This document shows positions 17,692-26,547 of a stretch of DNA of 64,000 nucleotides, piece after piece. This DNA is from Polaromonas jejuensis NBRC 106434 (GTDB taxonomy: Bacteria > Pseudomonadota > Gammaproteobacteria > Burkholderiales > Burkholderiaceae_C). Under the pieces are notes generated by a model that saw nothing but the letters and a program-made list of their open reading frames with translations, made no database searches and had not been told where the DNA came from. The DNA is taken from positions 62,001-126,000 of the forward strand of contig NZ_BCYO01000008.1 of the NCBI RefSeq assembly GCF_001598235.1, written 5' to 3'. Every line of letters begins with the position of its first letter. Position 1 is the stretch's first letter. Made by a program: the position numbers and the translations under genes.

Positions 17692-18687
17692 ATGATTCGA
17701 GTTGCTGTACTCGGTGCGGGGCGCATCGGACAAATCCACGCGGCCAACGTTGCCGCCAATCCACGCGCGCAACTTGTCGCGGTGGTTGATCCAGTCGAGA
17801 GTTCAGCCGATGCCTTGGCGGCAAAGCTGAACTGCGAGGCATCAATCGATGCAGCGGCGACTATCGCTCGTTCCGACGTCGATGCCGTGGTTATCGGAAC
17901 ACCATCCGACACGCATGCCCACCTCATGCTTCTGGCGGCCCGCGCCGGTAAGGCCGTGCTCTGCGAAAAGCCGGTGGACAACGACCTCGGCAAGGCCGAT
18001 GCCGCGGTTGCGGAACTCAAGCAACTGAGCGCCAAGGTCATGATGGCGTTCAACCGTCGCTTCGACCCCAGCAACATTGAACTGCGCAGAGCCATCGATG
18101 CCGGTGAAATTGGTGATGTCCGCCAAGTCATCATTACCAGCCGCGATCCAGGGCTGCCGCCCCGTGACTACGTAGCGCACTCTGGCGGGATTTTCCGCGA
18201 CATGGCCATCCATGATTTCGACATGGCACGCTTCCTTCTCGGCGAGGAGCCGACCGAGGTGTACGCGAAGGCCAGCCGCGTGGTCAACAAAGCGCTGATG
18301 GAAGAGTTCAACGACTACGACACGCTGATGGTGGTCATGCAGACCGCGTCTGGCAAGCAATGCCACATCAATTGCTGCCGCGAGGCGGTCTACGGTTACG
18401 ACCAACGTTTCGAAATTCTCGGATCCACCGGGATGCTGATGAATGACAACCTGCGGCCCAGCACCGTGCGTCGCTACAACGCGAATGAGACAGAGGCCTT
18501 GCAACCACTGTTGAATTTCTTTCTGCAACGCTACACGGACGCCTATCGCAATGAGTTGGATGCATTCTTGAAAGCACTGCAAGAAGGAACACCGATGCCG
18601 ACAAGTCCATGGGATGGTCGCCAGGCGCTGCGGCTGGCAGAAGCTGCCATTGAATCTGTGGTCACTGGGCGTGCGGTAAAGGTTTAA
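17692..18687 (+). CDS. Gfo/Idh/MocA oxidoreductase, inositol 2-dehydrogenase-like
   Basis: 331 residues, close to IolG length. Rossmann start IRVAVLGAGRIGQIHAANVA, catalytic-Lys motif GKAVLCEKPVDND, MMAFNRRFDPSN, and the HDFDMARFLLGEEP segment shared with myo-inositol 2-dehydrogenases. Third gene of the sugar operon, 22 bp after the epimerase. An rpiR-type regulator downstream fits inositol or amino-sugar control. The exact polyol is not determined. Confidence 0.82.
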   Translation: MIRVAVLGAGRIGQIHAANVAANPRAQLVAVVDPVESSADALAAKLNCEASIDAAATIARSDVDAVVIGTPSDTHAHLMLLAARAGKAVLCEKPVDNDLGKADAAVAELKQLSAKVMMAFNRRFDPSNIELRRAIDAGEIGDVRQVIITSRDPGLPPRDYVAHSGGIFRDMAIHDFDMARFLLGEEPTEVYAKASRVVNKALMEEFNDYDTLMVVMQTASGKQCHINCCREAVYGYDQRFEILGSTGMLMNDNLRPSTVRRYNANETEALQPLLNFFLQRYTDAYRNELDAFLKALQEGTPMPTSPWDGRQALRLAEAAIESVVTGRAVKV

Positions 18688-18700
18688 CTCAATGAATCAC

Positions 18701-18721
18701 CTCCAGAGGACGTGTCTGGAG
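18701..18721 (+). terminator. Hairpin between the dehydrogenase and binding-protein genes
   Basis: CTCCAGA and TCTGGAG form a perfect 7-bp stem with a 7-base loop, followed by TAATTTT. This could be a weak or partial terminator that separates expression of the enzyme genes from the transporter genes. Confidence 0.45.
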
Positions 18722-18783
18722 TAATTTTCAAAAAGAGTGGCTTAGCCGTCCCAAGCCACTTTCATAAATCAATGGAGACAAAC

Positions 18784-19854
18784 ATGAAAGCAAAATTCTA
18801 CGGTCTGGCAATCGCAGCAATCCTGGCTTGCGCAGGTGGCTATGCAAAGGCCGAAGATAAAGTGTTCTTCCTTCTTCCGAACTCGACGACGATTCGCTTT
18901 GAAAGCCGAGACGCGCCTTTCTTTGTGGAGGCAATGAAGAAGAAATCGCCAAACGCCAAGGTTGTGGTTCAGAACGCGCAAGGCGATCCGTCTCGTCAAC
19001 AACGACTTGTTGAAGATGCGATTTCTCAGGGTGCGAAAGTCATTCTGCTGGCTTCCGCGGACTCCAACCTCGCTGCCGGTAGCCTCGCGGCCGCTGCGAG
19101 TGCCAAAGTGCCCGTTGTTTTGTACGACCATGATGCAGTGGGCGGAAAGGCGGATGCACACGTCGTGTTCGACTCACTCTCGGTGGGTCAAGCACAAGGC
19201 AAGCGTGCAGCTGAACTGATCAGCAAGTTGAAAAAAACGCCCGTCAAGGTCGCACGAATCAAAGGAAACCAAGGCGAGTACGGCACCGGTCAATATGAAG
19301 CGGGCCAAAATCAGTACCTCAAACCACTGATTGACTCTGGCAAAGTGAAAGTGGTCTGTGAGCAATACACCGAAAACTGGGATCCTGTGAAAGCACAGTC
19401 TTTCGCGGAAGATTGCTTGACACGGAACAAGGGTGATGTGGATGTCTTCCTGGGCATGAATGACGGCACCACTGGAGGCTCTGTTGCGGCACTGATCAGC
19501 CAAGGCTATAAGCCTGGTCAGAAGATTGTTACGGGTGGTCAAGACGCTACGGTGGAAGCACTGCGTTATGTCGCGCAGGGCTGGCAGGACAACTCCGTTT
19601 TGAAGGACCTCAAGGTAGAAGCGACCTACGCTGCGGACGTCGTGTCTTCGATCTTGGCCGGCAAGGGTGTTCCTGCCAATCTGGTCAACGGGAAAGTCAA
19701 TAATAAATTCATGGATGTTCCCGCGGTCTTTTTGCCGGTTTCGAACATCACGCAGGAAAATATTTCTGACGTTGTGAAGGCTGGTGTTTGGACCTGGAAG
19801 CAAATCTGCCAAGGCATTGAAAGTACGCCTATTTGCCAGAAGAACAATAAATAA
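18784..19854 (+). CDS. Periplasmic sugar-binding protein, ribose/xylose type
   Basis: 356 residues from the ATG at 18784, which has GGAGACAAAC before it and opens directly on a signal peptide (MKAKFYGLAIAAILACAGGY, cleavage near residue 22). The mature part is a type I periplasmic fold: VFFLLPNSTTIRFE, GDPSRQQRLVEDAI, and ILLASADSNLAAGSL resemble XylF-like proteins. It delivers a sugar or polyol to the ABC transporter encoded next. A strong hairpin follows the gene, as is common for highly expressed binding proteins. Confidence 0.85.
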   Translation: MKAKFYGLAIAAILACAGGYAKAEDKVFFLLPNSTTIRFESRDAPFFVEAMKKKSPNAKVVVQNAQGDPSRQQRLVEDAISQGAKVILLASADSNLAAGSLAAAASAKVPVVLYDHDAVGGKADAHVVFDSLSVGQAQGKRAAELISKLKKTPVKVARIKGNQGEYGTGQYEAGQNQYLKPLIDSGKVKVVCEQYTENWDPVKAQSFAEDCLTRNKGDVDVFLGMNDGTTGGSVAALISQGYKPGQKIVTGGQDATVEALRYVAQGWQDNSVLKDLKVEATYAADVVSSILAGKGVPANLVNGKVNNKFMDVPAVFLPVSNITQENISDVVKAGVWTWKQICQGIESTPICQKNNK

Positions 19855-19863
19855 GTGTTAAAC

Positions 19864-19885
19864 GGGGCAGCATTGAGGCTGCCCC
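19864..19885 (+). terminator. Stable intercistronic hairpin after the binding-protein gene
   Basis: GGGGCAGC and GCTGCCCC pair perfectly (8 bp, 6-base loop) between the binding protein and the ATPase gene, with no U-run. This is typical of an mRNA-stabilising or partially terminating element giving excess binding protein over transporter subunits. Confidence 0.6.
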
Positions 19886-19910
19886 ACATTAAAGAGAGAC
19901 AGAGGTCATC

Positions 19911-20714
19911 ATGTTTGACTCCAATCGCCCTGGTGGATCTTCGCAAAAGCGTGGTGTTCCGCTAATTTCGATGCGGAATATTCACAAATCGTTCGGTTCG
20001 GTTCATGCGCTACGCGGCGCGTCCATCGACGTTCATGCGGGTGAGATTGTTGCTCTTGTGGGTGACAATGGCGCCGGCAAGTCAACGTTGGTCAAGGTTA
20101 TGTCTGGTGTGCACGGATATGACACCGGCGACTACGAGTTTGAAGGCAAGCAAACCAAGATCAATAGCCCTTCTGATGCAAGCGCCTATGGCATTCAGAC
20201 GGTGTACCAGGATCTTTCGTTATGCAACAACCTGGACGCAGTGCAAAACCTTTTCCTGGGCCGAGAGCTTACCGGCCCAGGCTGGTTTGGGCGCCGTATC
20301 AAGCGCGCAGAGTGTGAAGTGCGGGCCCGTGAAGTGATGACGCGCATGCGTTTGGGCAACCTCTCGCTCAGTCGCCCCGTGGGCGCCATGTCGGGTGGAC
20401 AACGACAAAACATCGCGATTGCACGCTCCATCCTTTGGACGCCAAAGGTCGTGATTCTCGATGAACCGACCGCGGCCCTCAGTCACTCCGCCGCGGAACA
20501 GGTTTCCACACTTGTCCGTACGTTGGCCAATGAAGGACTGGGCATCGTGATTGTGAGCCACGACATCCACCATTTTGTTGTTAATGCGACTGACCGCATC
20601 GAAGTCATGCGCTTAGGTGCAAATGTGGCAAGTTTTAAATCAAGCGAAGTGACCGGCGAACAAGTTGTCAACGCCATGGTTGGAGGTAATGAAAATGTCA
20701 ATCTCGCAGGCTGA
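19911..20714 (+). CDS. Sugar ABC transporter ATP-binding protein, single nucleotide-binding domain
   Basis: 267 residues. Walker A GDNGAGKST, ABC signature MSGGQRQNIAIARSI, Walker B VVILDEPTAAL and a switch His (VIVSHDIHHF) are all present. Carbohydrate ATPases of the RbsA/XylG type usually have two fused domains (about 500 residues); this one has one, as in FrcA-like systems, and must work as a homodimer. Sits between its binding protein and permease. Confidence 0.88.
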   Translation: MFDSNRPGGSSQKRGVPLISMRNIHKSFGSVHALRGASIDVHAGEIVALVGDNGAGKSTLVKVMSGVHGYDTGDYEFEGKQTKINSPSDASAYGIQTVYQDLSLCNNLDAVQNLFLGRELTGPGWFGRRIKRAECEVRAREVMTRMRLGNLSLSRPVGAMSGGQRQNIAIARSILWTPKVVILDEPTAALSHSAAEQVSTLVRTLANEGLGIVIVSHDIHHFVVNATDRIEVMRLGANVASFKSSEVTGEQVVNAMVGGNENVNLAG

Positions 20715-20742
20715 AAGCCGTCAATTTCCAGGAGAAACAAAG

Positions 20743-21954
20743 ATGGCCACTGCCACCTCCACTTCAACCAGTCCCGTGCCCGCGCAGAGGCGGACCTTCA
20801 GCGAACTGCTGACAACAGATTTGCGGGCATTGCCCGTGGTCATCGGCCTCATCGCCCTGTGGATATTTTTTGCCTTTCAAAGTGATGTTTTTCTGACTCC
20901 ACAGAACTTGTCCAACATGCTGGTGCAGAGCACTGTGGTGGGCATCATGGCCTTGGGTCTGATGTTCGTTCTCCTGGTCAAGGAAATTGACCTATCGGTA
21001 GCGGCGATCAATGGTGTCACAGCTGTCTTGATGGCCAAACTGATGGTGGAGTTCGGCTTCTCGCCGTGGTTGGCGGTGCCTGCTTCGATTGTGATTGGCG
21101 CACTCATCGGCTCGTTCTCCGCACGTTGGATGACATTCGTCGGTGTTCCGTCATTTGTGGTCACGCTTGGTTTAGGGCTCGCACTGAATGGCGTGCAGCT
21201 ACTGCTGCTTCCTCCAACGGCACGCTATGGCCTGATGGGGACCGGAATTGAGAAAATCGCCCAAACCAAAATAGAAGGTATCGGGTCCTGGGTTGTTTTG
21301 CTTGTTGGTTTGTTCGCATATGCGGTCTTGACCCTGTCAAACGCCATGCGGAGAAAGCGTGCAGGCCTGCCCGTTTCTGTATCGACAGGGTTGGTTTTAC
21401 CGCTGGCCGGCGGTGCACTCTTCGGCGTCATATTGCTGCTCATCCTCAATTCACACCAGGGAATTCCGTTGATGGTTTTGATATTCGCAGTGATGCTGGG
21501 ATTGGGCGGATACATCTTGAAGGAAACCCAGTTTGGTCTCTATTTGTATGCAGTCGGCAACAACGACGAAGCGGCTCGTAGAGCAGGTATCAATGTCGGA
21601 ATCATCAAGATGGCGGCTTTTGCAATCGCTGGTTCAGTGTCGGCAATTGCCGGTGTATTGGCTGCTTCCAGAACATTGGGCGTTGGTGTCTTTTCTGGCG
21701 GTGGTGTTGGGGGCGGAACCCTTTTGCTCGAATCTATTGCGGCGGCGGTCATCGGTGGTGTCAGCCTGTTTGGAGGTCGTGGTTCAGTCCATGCGGCGCT
21801 TCTGGGGGCGCTCGTGATCGGTACCGTCCAAAATGGCCTGAACCTGATGGGTGTTGAAAACGAAATCCGCCTGATCGTGACGGGCCTTCTGCTGGTTTTG
21901 GCTGTCTCGATTGACAAACTGATTGAAAAGGCGACGGGGCAACAGGCTTTTTGA
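20743..21954 (+). CDS. Sugar ABC transporter permease (RbsC/XylH family)
   Basis: 403 residues from the ATG at 20743 (AGGAG 8 bases upstream). An equally well-placed ATG at 20695, behind GGAGG, would add 16 residues and overlap the ATPase gene by 20 bp; I cannot decide between them. About 10 hydrophobic helices, with ALGLMFVLLVKEIDLSVAAI and the GGVSLFGGRGSVHAALLGAL segment typical of RbsC-type permeases. Completes the transporter for the sugar island. Confidence 0.87.
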   Translation: MATATSTSTSPVPAQRRTFSELLTTDLRALPVVIGLIALWIFFAFQSDVFLTPQNLSNMLVQSTVVGIMALGLMFVLLVKEIDLSVAAINGVTAVLMAKLMVEFGFSPWLAVPASIVIGALIGSFSARWMTFVGVPSFVVTLGLGLALNGVQLLLLPPTARYGLMGTGIEKIAQTKIEGIGSWVVLLVGLFAYAVLTLSNAMRRKRAGLPVSVSTGLVLPLAGGALFGVILLLILNSHQGIPLMVLIFAVMLGLGGYILKETQFGLYLYAVGNNDEAARRAGINVGIIKMAAFAIAGSVSAIAGVLAASRTLGVGVFSGGGVGGGTLLLESIAAAVIGGVSLFGGRGSVHAALLGALVIGTVQNGLNLMGVENEIRLIVTGLLLVLAVSIDKLIEKATGQQAF

Positions 21955-22297
21955 ATCTCTGTGACGTGGCACGGTGTGAGACCTCCTCGGTCTCTCGCCC
22001 TCCAAGGAAGGGGCCACTTCTTGCAATAGTCCAGCCTGTTGGGACTATCAATGAGGCTACATACCGAGCATTTATCCGGTGACTGACCTGTCATCGCTGC
22101 CGTGGTAATAAAGACGCTCCAGCAGAAATTTTTCAACTGCTGATTTGTCAATGACCACCGTCCCGGTGGATGGCCTGATCGCCAAAAAGCATCGCCGATG
22201 CCACCGCTGAAAGCCGCAAGATCGAGCATGCGTTCACGCTCTAGCCACACAGACTGCAGAGCCGCACGCGGCCCACCCGGAACAGCCATGCCATGCT
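21955..22297. other. Intergenic region with two hairpins, before the RpiR gene
   Basis: No convincing gene. Two dyads are visible: GAGACC-N5-GGTCTC at 21978-21994, just after the permease stop and possibly a terminator without a U-run, and ATAGTCC-N9-GGACTAT at 22026-22048, a possible operator. The rest is unremarkable. Confidence 0.4.
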
Positions 22298-23335
22298 TTG
22301 GATGCAGGACACCAGCGAACCACGAGCCAATCCGATCTCAGGATGTACCCAACAATGAGTTATGACAATCTGCGCCATGTCGCGGCGGGTTCCAGGCCGC
22401 AGGAATGCCCACTGCCGCCCCAGGGCATGATCCTGCAGGCAGCCGCCCACCGGCCGGCTCCGCCGCGCATCACCGGCGTCGAGCCATTGCTGCAGCACAT
22501 CAGCGCCGAGTTTGAGCATTTGAGCAAGCAGCACAAAGTGATCGCACGCTATGTGGAGCGCCACCGTGACGTCATCGGCATGGAGAAAATCCAGTGCGTA
22601 GCCGAGCGTTGTGGCGTCAAGCCCTCGGCAATCGTTCGATTTGCCAAGCACTTCGGCTTTCATGGCTACCTAGAGCTCAAGGCAGTGTTCCGGGGCGGCA
22701 TCGAGTCGCCAAATGCGTTAAGCCGCGTCTACCAGGATCGAATTTACGATGCACTGGCGGAAACGTCGGCGCACCTGAGCAGCGCCGATGTCACGCATGA
22801 GTTCATTCGCGGCGCACTGGCAGGCATGAAGGAGTTGCAGCGGGACCTTCACGACACCGCGCTGGGCGAGGCCGTTGAACTCATGGCCAACACGCAGACA
22901 CTGTGGGTGGCCGGCGCGCGCTTTGCCTTCCCGGTGGCGACTTACCTGGCCTATGCGTTACAGCACACGAACAAGTCCATCCAGTTGCTGACGCACATCG
23001 GTTCGATGCAGGAGGGGCAGCTCCGCGGCATACGAGCGAATGACGTGATGATTGCGGTGAGCTTCTCGCCTTATGCGGAAGAAACGCTGACGGCAGCCCA
23101 GATTGCCGTGTCGCACGGTGCCAAGCTGATAACCATTACCGACAGCCGCGTGAGCGCACTGGCGCGGGAGGCTGAAGTCGTATTGTTGGTCCAGGAAAAC
23201 TGCACCTTCGGATTTCGCACCATGACCAATTCAATGGCCTTGGCCCAAGGCATCTTCGTTGCGCTGGCCTATCGGCTTGAAAAGAAAAATGTCTCCTTGA
23301 GCAGCACGGCCGCCAGTTCTGAAACTGCCACCTGA
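22298..23335 (+). CDS. RpiR/MurR-family transcriptional regulator (HTH_6 + SIS)
   Basis: 345 residues if started at 22298; ATGs at 22343 and 22355 are plausible and remove only non-conserved sequence. HTH_6 domain at about residues 70-145 (IARYVERHRDVIGMEKIQCV, RCGVKPSAIVRFAKHFGFHG) and a SIS sugar-phosphate-binding domain (TLWVAGARFAFPVATYLAYA, VSFSPYAEETLTAAQIA). RpiR members sense phosphosugars and commonly control inositol or amino-sugar operons, so it probably regulates the operon ending at 21954. Confidence 0.85.
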   Translation: MDAGHQRTTSQSDLRMYPTMSYDNLRHVAAGSRPQECPLPPQGMILQAAAHRPAPPRITGVEPLLQHISAEFEHLSKQHKVIARYVERHRDVIGMEKIQCVAERCGVKPSAIVRFAKHFGFHGYLELKAVFRGGIESPNALSRVYQDRIYDALAETSAHLSSADVTHEFIRGALAGMKELQRDLHDTALGEAVELMANTQTLWVAGARFAFPVATYLAYALQHTNKSIQLLTHIGSMQEGQLRGIRANDVMIAVSFSPYAEETLTAAQIAVSHGAKLITITDSRVSALAREAEVVLLVQENCTFGFRTMTNSMALAQGIFVALAYRLEKKNVSLSSTAASSETAT

Positions 23336-23638
23336 CATCCGGGGAATGCCGCGAGATCAACCGGCCTGACAGGCAGCCCCGCCCGGGATCTTTGACGCTG
23401 CTCGGAATTCATGCCAACCGGATGCGGGAGAAAGCCTTGCGCAGGTTAATTGACTACGGCATCGCGGTTCATCTGCATTCCCGCCAATGCTGATGCCTCG
23501 TGTGAAGGCGACCCCCTCCGTGCGGCCTAGGCATCCATGCCCAGCAGACGGATTGGCAGATGGGCGACACCTCGGGTTCAAATATGCTGCGGTCCTGAGG
23601 CCATCAACAGGCGCGGGCCTCCGGACCCGCGCAGACGA
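23336..23638. other. Intergenic region between RpiR gene and convergent porin gene
   Basis: No supported gene. A GC-rich hairpin at 23611-23632 (annotated separately) lies at the porin end; nothing else was recognised. Confidence 0.4.
23611..23632 (-). terminator. GC-rich hairpin just after the porin gene
   Basis: GCGCGGG and CCCGCGC form a perfect 7-bp stem with an 8-base loop, starting 7 bp beyond the porin stop on the minus strand. No U-run follows, so termination is likely but not certain. Confidence 0.45.
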
Positions 23639-24646
23639 TCAGAACGAGTGAGTCACGCCCATCGCGTACAGGCTGGTGGTGAGGCGGGCTTGCACAGGAG
23701 AGGTGATTCTGGCAGTCCGGTAGCCGGCGTAGAGCGCGGTGCGCTTGGACAGCGCATACTGGGTCGCCACGCCAAAACCCTTGCGCTTGATGTCGCCAGC
23801 GGCGACATTGTCGGTTGAAGCGGCAAAACCACCGGAAATAGCCACATTGTTCGACACCGGTACGGTCGCCCCGAAGGTCCAGTCGTTGGTCGCCTTGTCA
23901 GCCTGGGATTGGCGCCCCACACCGACCAGCAGTTTAGCCACGCCAAAATCGTAGTTGGCATTCAAACGGGTGAATTTTTTCATGCCGACGCTGCCGTCAA
24001 CGCGTTCGGTCTGATGGCCCAGCACGACGAACAGCGGTCCACTGGCGTATTTGACATTCACGGCGGCGACCGAGCCGGCAGCGACGGTGGCTGTTTTGTT
24101 TTCACCAAGGCTGTAGCTGAATGCGCCGCGAATGCCGCTCATATCAGGTGTGAAATAGATAACGGAATTTCGAGGATTGGAGGTATAGCCGCCGATTGCT
24201 CCGGCATAAAACACACCACTGCTGGGCGAAAGCGCGGAGTCCCACGCAGCGTTGGCAGAGCCGTTCATCTCGTCGAAGGCCGACCAGACTTTACCCAGCC
24301 TCACCTCGCCAAATCCACCCGACAGGCCAACGTATGCGTTGCGGCTGAACATCTGGGAAAGTTTGGTCTGGCCGTCCTGGCTGTCGTTCAAGGAAGCCCC
24401 GTTGTCAAGACTGAACCCCTGTTCCAGCAGAAAGTTGGCTTTCAAGCCCCCGCCCAGGTCTTCCGTTCCCTTGAAACCAAAACGGCTGGTATTTAAAGTG
24501 CCGCTGTCAATTTTTGCTTGCCGGACAGCACCATCATTCACGAGACCCAATGAGATGTCGGCGATACCGTACAAGGTCACGGAGGACTGCGCAGTTGCGG
24601 CGCCAGAAGCGGCCACCACGGCCAACGTGATCAAATATTTCTTCAT
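23639..24646 (-). CDS. Gram-negative porin (Burkholderiales C4 type)
   Basis: 335 residues from the ATG at 24646, which opens on a signal peptide (MKKYLITLAVVAASGAATAQ, cleavage near residue 20). The mature start SSVTLYGIADISLGLV is the hallmark of Burkholderiales porins, followed by SRFGFKGTEDLGGGLKANFL and AYVGLSGGFGEVRLG. The C-terminal Phe (THSF) is the BAM recognition residue. It forms a trimeric 16-stranded outer-membrane channel. Next to the sugar-uptake island and possibly its outer-membrane entry. Confidence 0.9.
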   Translation of the reverse strand: MKKYLITLAVVAASGAATAQSSVTLYGIADISLGLVNDGAVRQAKIDSGTLNTSRFGFKGTEDLGGGLKANFLLEQGFSLDNGASLNDSQDGQTKLSQMFSRNAYVGLSGGFGEVRLGKVWSAFDEMNGSANAAWDSALSPSSGVFYAGAIGGYTSNPRNSVIYFTPDMSGIRGAFSYSLGENKTATVAAGSVAAVNVKYASGPLFVVLGHQTERVDGSVGMKKFTRLNANYDFGVAKLLVGVGRQSQADKATNDWTFGATVPVSNNVAISGGFAASTDNVAAGDIKRKGFGVATQYALSKRTALYAGYRTARITSPVQARLTTSLYAMGVTHSF

Positions 24647-24971
24647 CAAAACTCCAAAAAATAAAAAGGACTTGCATTTGTTGCAGCGCGAATTTATGTC
24701 TTGGAAGTAAGTCAACCAATCGGGTTTACCAACATGGTTTTGATGTCAATTTTCTATTTTTGAATAGTCAGGTTTTCCGGGTCAGGGTCGTCTTGAAAAA
24801 GGTTGCTGGCTATGACCATTCGGAGAATTGGCTTGGTCACTTCGACGCTGTGCTCAGGCAGATGGCGCAGGTGCGGGCACAGCGCGAACTCGGCATTCAG
24901 CTCGAAGTGACCGGGTTCGACCAGGACGTTTGTTTACACTGGAACCATCTGAACACACCGAAAGACTGAGC
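24647..24971. other. Spacer between divergent porin and HAD genes, with a copy of a 42-bp repeat
   Basis: No supported gene. It contains the porin promoter region and, at 24801-24842, a 42-base segment matching 46536-46577 at 33 of 42 positions without gaps. The origin of the repeat is not recognised; it may be a mobile-element remnant. Confidence 0.4.
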
Positions 24972-25625
24972 ATGGCGACGGGTTTCAAGGCCATTATTTT
25001 CGATTGCGACGGCACGCTGGTAGACAGTGAAACGCCGGGGCTGGATGTGCTGTATGAGGAGGCGGTCAAGCTGGGCGCGCGCATGACGCGCGAGGAGGCC
25101 CATGCCGAGTTTCGGGGCAGGCGCATGGCGCTGTGCGTCGAGTCGATCGGCCGGCGCCTGGCGCAGCGGCCCGCCAGCTTCGAGGCTGATTTCACCGTCC
25201 ACGTGCGCCAGGCCATGGCGGCGCGCTTTAGCGAGGGCCTGCATCCGATGCTGGGCGCACTGGCGCTGGTGTCGCGCCTGCAACAGCCGTTTTGCGTGGC
25301 CACCAACGGGCCGCGCGAAAAAGCAGAACTCACCCTGGGCCTGACCGGCCTGCTCCCCTACTTTGAGAACCGGATTTTCAGCGCGTACGAGGTGGGTTCC
25401 TGGAAGCCTTCACCCGAGCTGTTTTTGCACGCAGCGCGAGCCCTCGGCGTCGAGCCACGGCACTGCGCGGTGGTGGAAGACAGCCTGCCAGGCATCGAGG
25501 CGGGACTGGCGGCGGGCATGCGGGTGTATTCACTGTGCCAGCCTGAGACGGTGCCGCCGGACCTCGCCGCCCGGATCGAGCAAATCAACAGCCTGGCCGT
25601 GCTGGACCAGGTGTTGCACGGGTAG
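24972..25625 (+). CDS. HAD-superfamily phosphatase, beta-phosphoglucomutase-like
   Basis: 217 residues. Motif I FDCDGTLVDSE (nucleophile Asp at about residue 11), a helical cap domain, motif II CVATNGPREK, motif III Lys in GSWKPSPELF, and motif IV AVVEDSLPGIEAGLAAGM. Members dephosphorylate small phosphorylated metabolites or interconvert sugar phosphates. Likely substrates are sugar phosphates given the neighbourhood, but this is not shown by the sequence. Monocistronic; the next gene is convergent. Confidence 0.85.
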   Translation: MATGFKAIIFDCDGTLVDSETPGLDVLYEEAVKLGARMTREEAHAEFRGRRMALCVESIGRRLAQRPASFEADFTVHVRQAMAARFSEGLHPMLGALALVSRLQQPFCVATNGPREKAELTLGLTGLLPYFENRIFSAYEVGSWKPSPELFLHAARALGVEPRHCAVVEDSLPGIEAGLAAGMRVYSLCQPETVPPDLAARIEQINSLAVLDQVLHG

Positions 25626-25701
25626 CGCTTTGGTTCTGCGCCAGCGTGCCCGGCGCGCTTGCCGCGCCCCGTTCATGCCACTCGCCTGTAGCTGATCTCC
25701 A

Positions 25702-26538
25702 TTAATAGCTCAGACGCGCCAGGGAACGCAACACCTCGGGCGTCGTGGTCGGGAAACCAAAAAACTCCAGGTAGGCCGGGATCTGCTCGAACAGCATGTC
25801 CGAGCCGACCTGCACCGTGCAGCCGCGCGCCTGGGCGGCGCGGAGAAAGGCGGTCATTTCCGTCTTCATCACCACCTCCCCGACAAAGGTCGAAGGCGCG
25901 ATGCGCGAGACATCCATGGGCAGCGGGTCGCCTTCGTTCATGCCCATGGGGGTGGCATTGACCACCAGGTCGTAGCCGGCCGGGTCGTTGGAACCCGTGC
26001 TGACCTGAAGGGCCGGGTAGTGTTGGCGCAGGCGTTGCCCCAGGCCCTCGGCCGATGCCGCATTCATGTCGTACAGGCTGATGGCCGCAATGCCAGCGGC
26101 GGCCAGGGACGCGGCGATGGCCGAACCCACGCCGCCACTGCCCACCACCAGCGCCCTTGCTCCCTGGAGGTTCAAGCCCTTGCGCTGGACGCCGCGCACA
26201 AAGCCCGCGCCATCGAACATGTCGCCCTGCAAACGGCCATCGGGCAGGCGGCGCACCGCGTTGCACGAACCTGCGATCGCCGCCGTGGGCAACACCTCGT
26301 CGAGCAGGCCCACGGTGGTGACCTTGTGCGGCATGGTGATCAGCGCGCCGCGGATGTTGGCCAGCCTGAAAACCGAGCGCAGAAAGTCCGGATAGTCGCT
26401 GGCCTGACAGCCCATGGGCACGACCACGGCGTTGACGCCCGCCTTCTCGAACCAAGGGTTGTAGATCATCGGCGCCTTGAAGGCGTGCGTGGGAAAGCCG
26501 ATGTGGGCAATAAGTTCGGTGTTGCCGTTGATAAGCAT
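25702..26538 (-). CDS. AroE-family (shikimate/quinate dehydrogenase-like) protein with altered substrate motif
   Basis: 278 residues. The fold is clear: MPHK with the catalytic Lys, FDGAGF with the catalytic Asp, a Rossmann GSGGVGSAIAASLAAAG and NATPMGM. The shikimate-binding Ser-x-Ser of AroE (HSKSP type) is absent: the aligned segment reads GFPTHAFKAP. It therefore may act on a substrate other than shikimate. Last gene of the long minus-strand run; starts 9 bp after a dehydroquinase-like gene. A second, canonical AroE-like gene lies at 35026-35847. Confidence 0.75.
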   Translation of the reverse strand: MLINGNTELIAHIGFPTHAFKAPMIYNPWFEKAGVNAVVVPMGCQASDYPDFLRSVFRLANIRGALITMPHKVTTVGLLDEVLPTAAIAGSCNAVRRLPDGRLQGDMFDGAGFVRGVQRKGLNLQGARALVVGSGGVGSAIAASLAAAGIAAISLYDMNAASAEGLGQRLRQHYPALQVSTGSNDPAGYDLVVNATPMGMNEGDPLPMDVSRIAPSTFVGEVVMKTEMTAFLRAAQARGCTVQVGSDMLFEQIPAYLEFFGFPTTTPEVLRSLARLSY

Positions 26539-26547
26539 GGAAAGGCT

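Noticed and set aside
24760..24969. 69-codon plus-strand frame upstream of the HAD gene
   Set aside because: No similarity recognised, and it contains the 42-bp repeat shared with a non-coding spacer.
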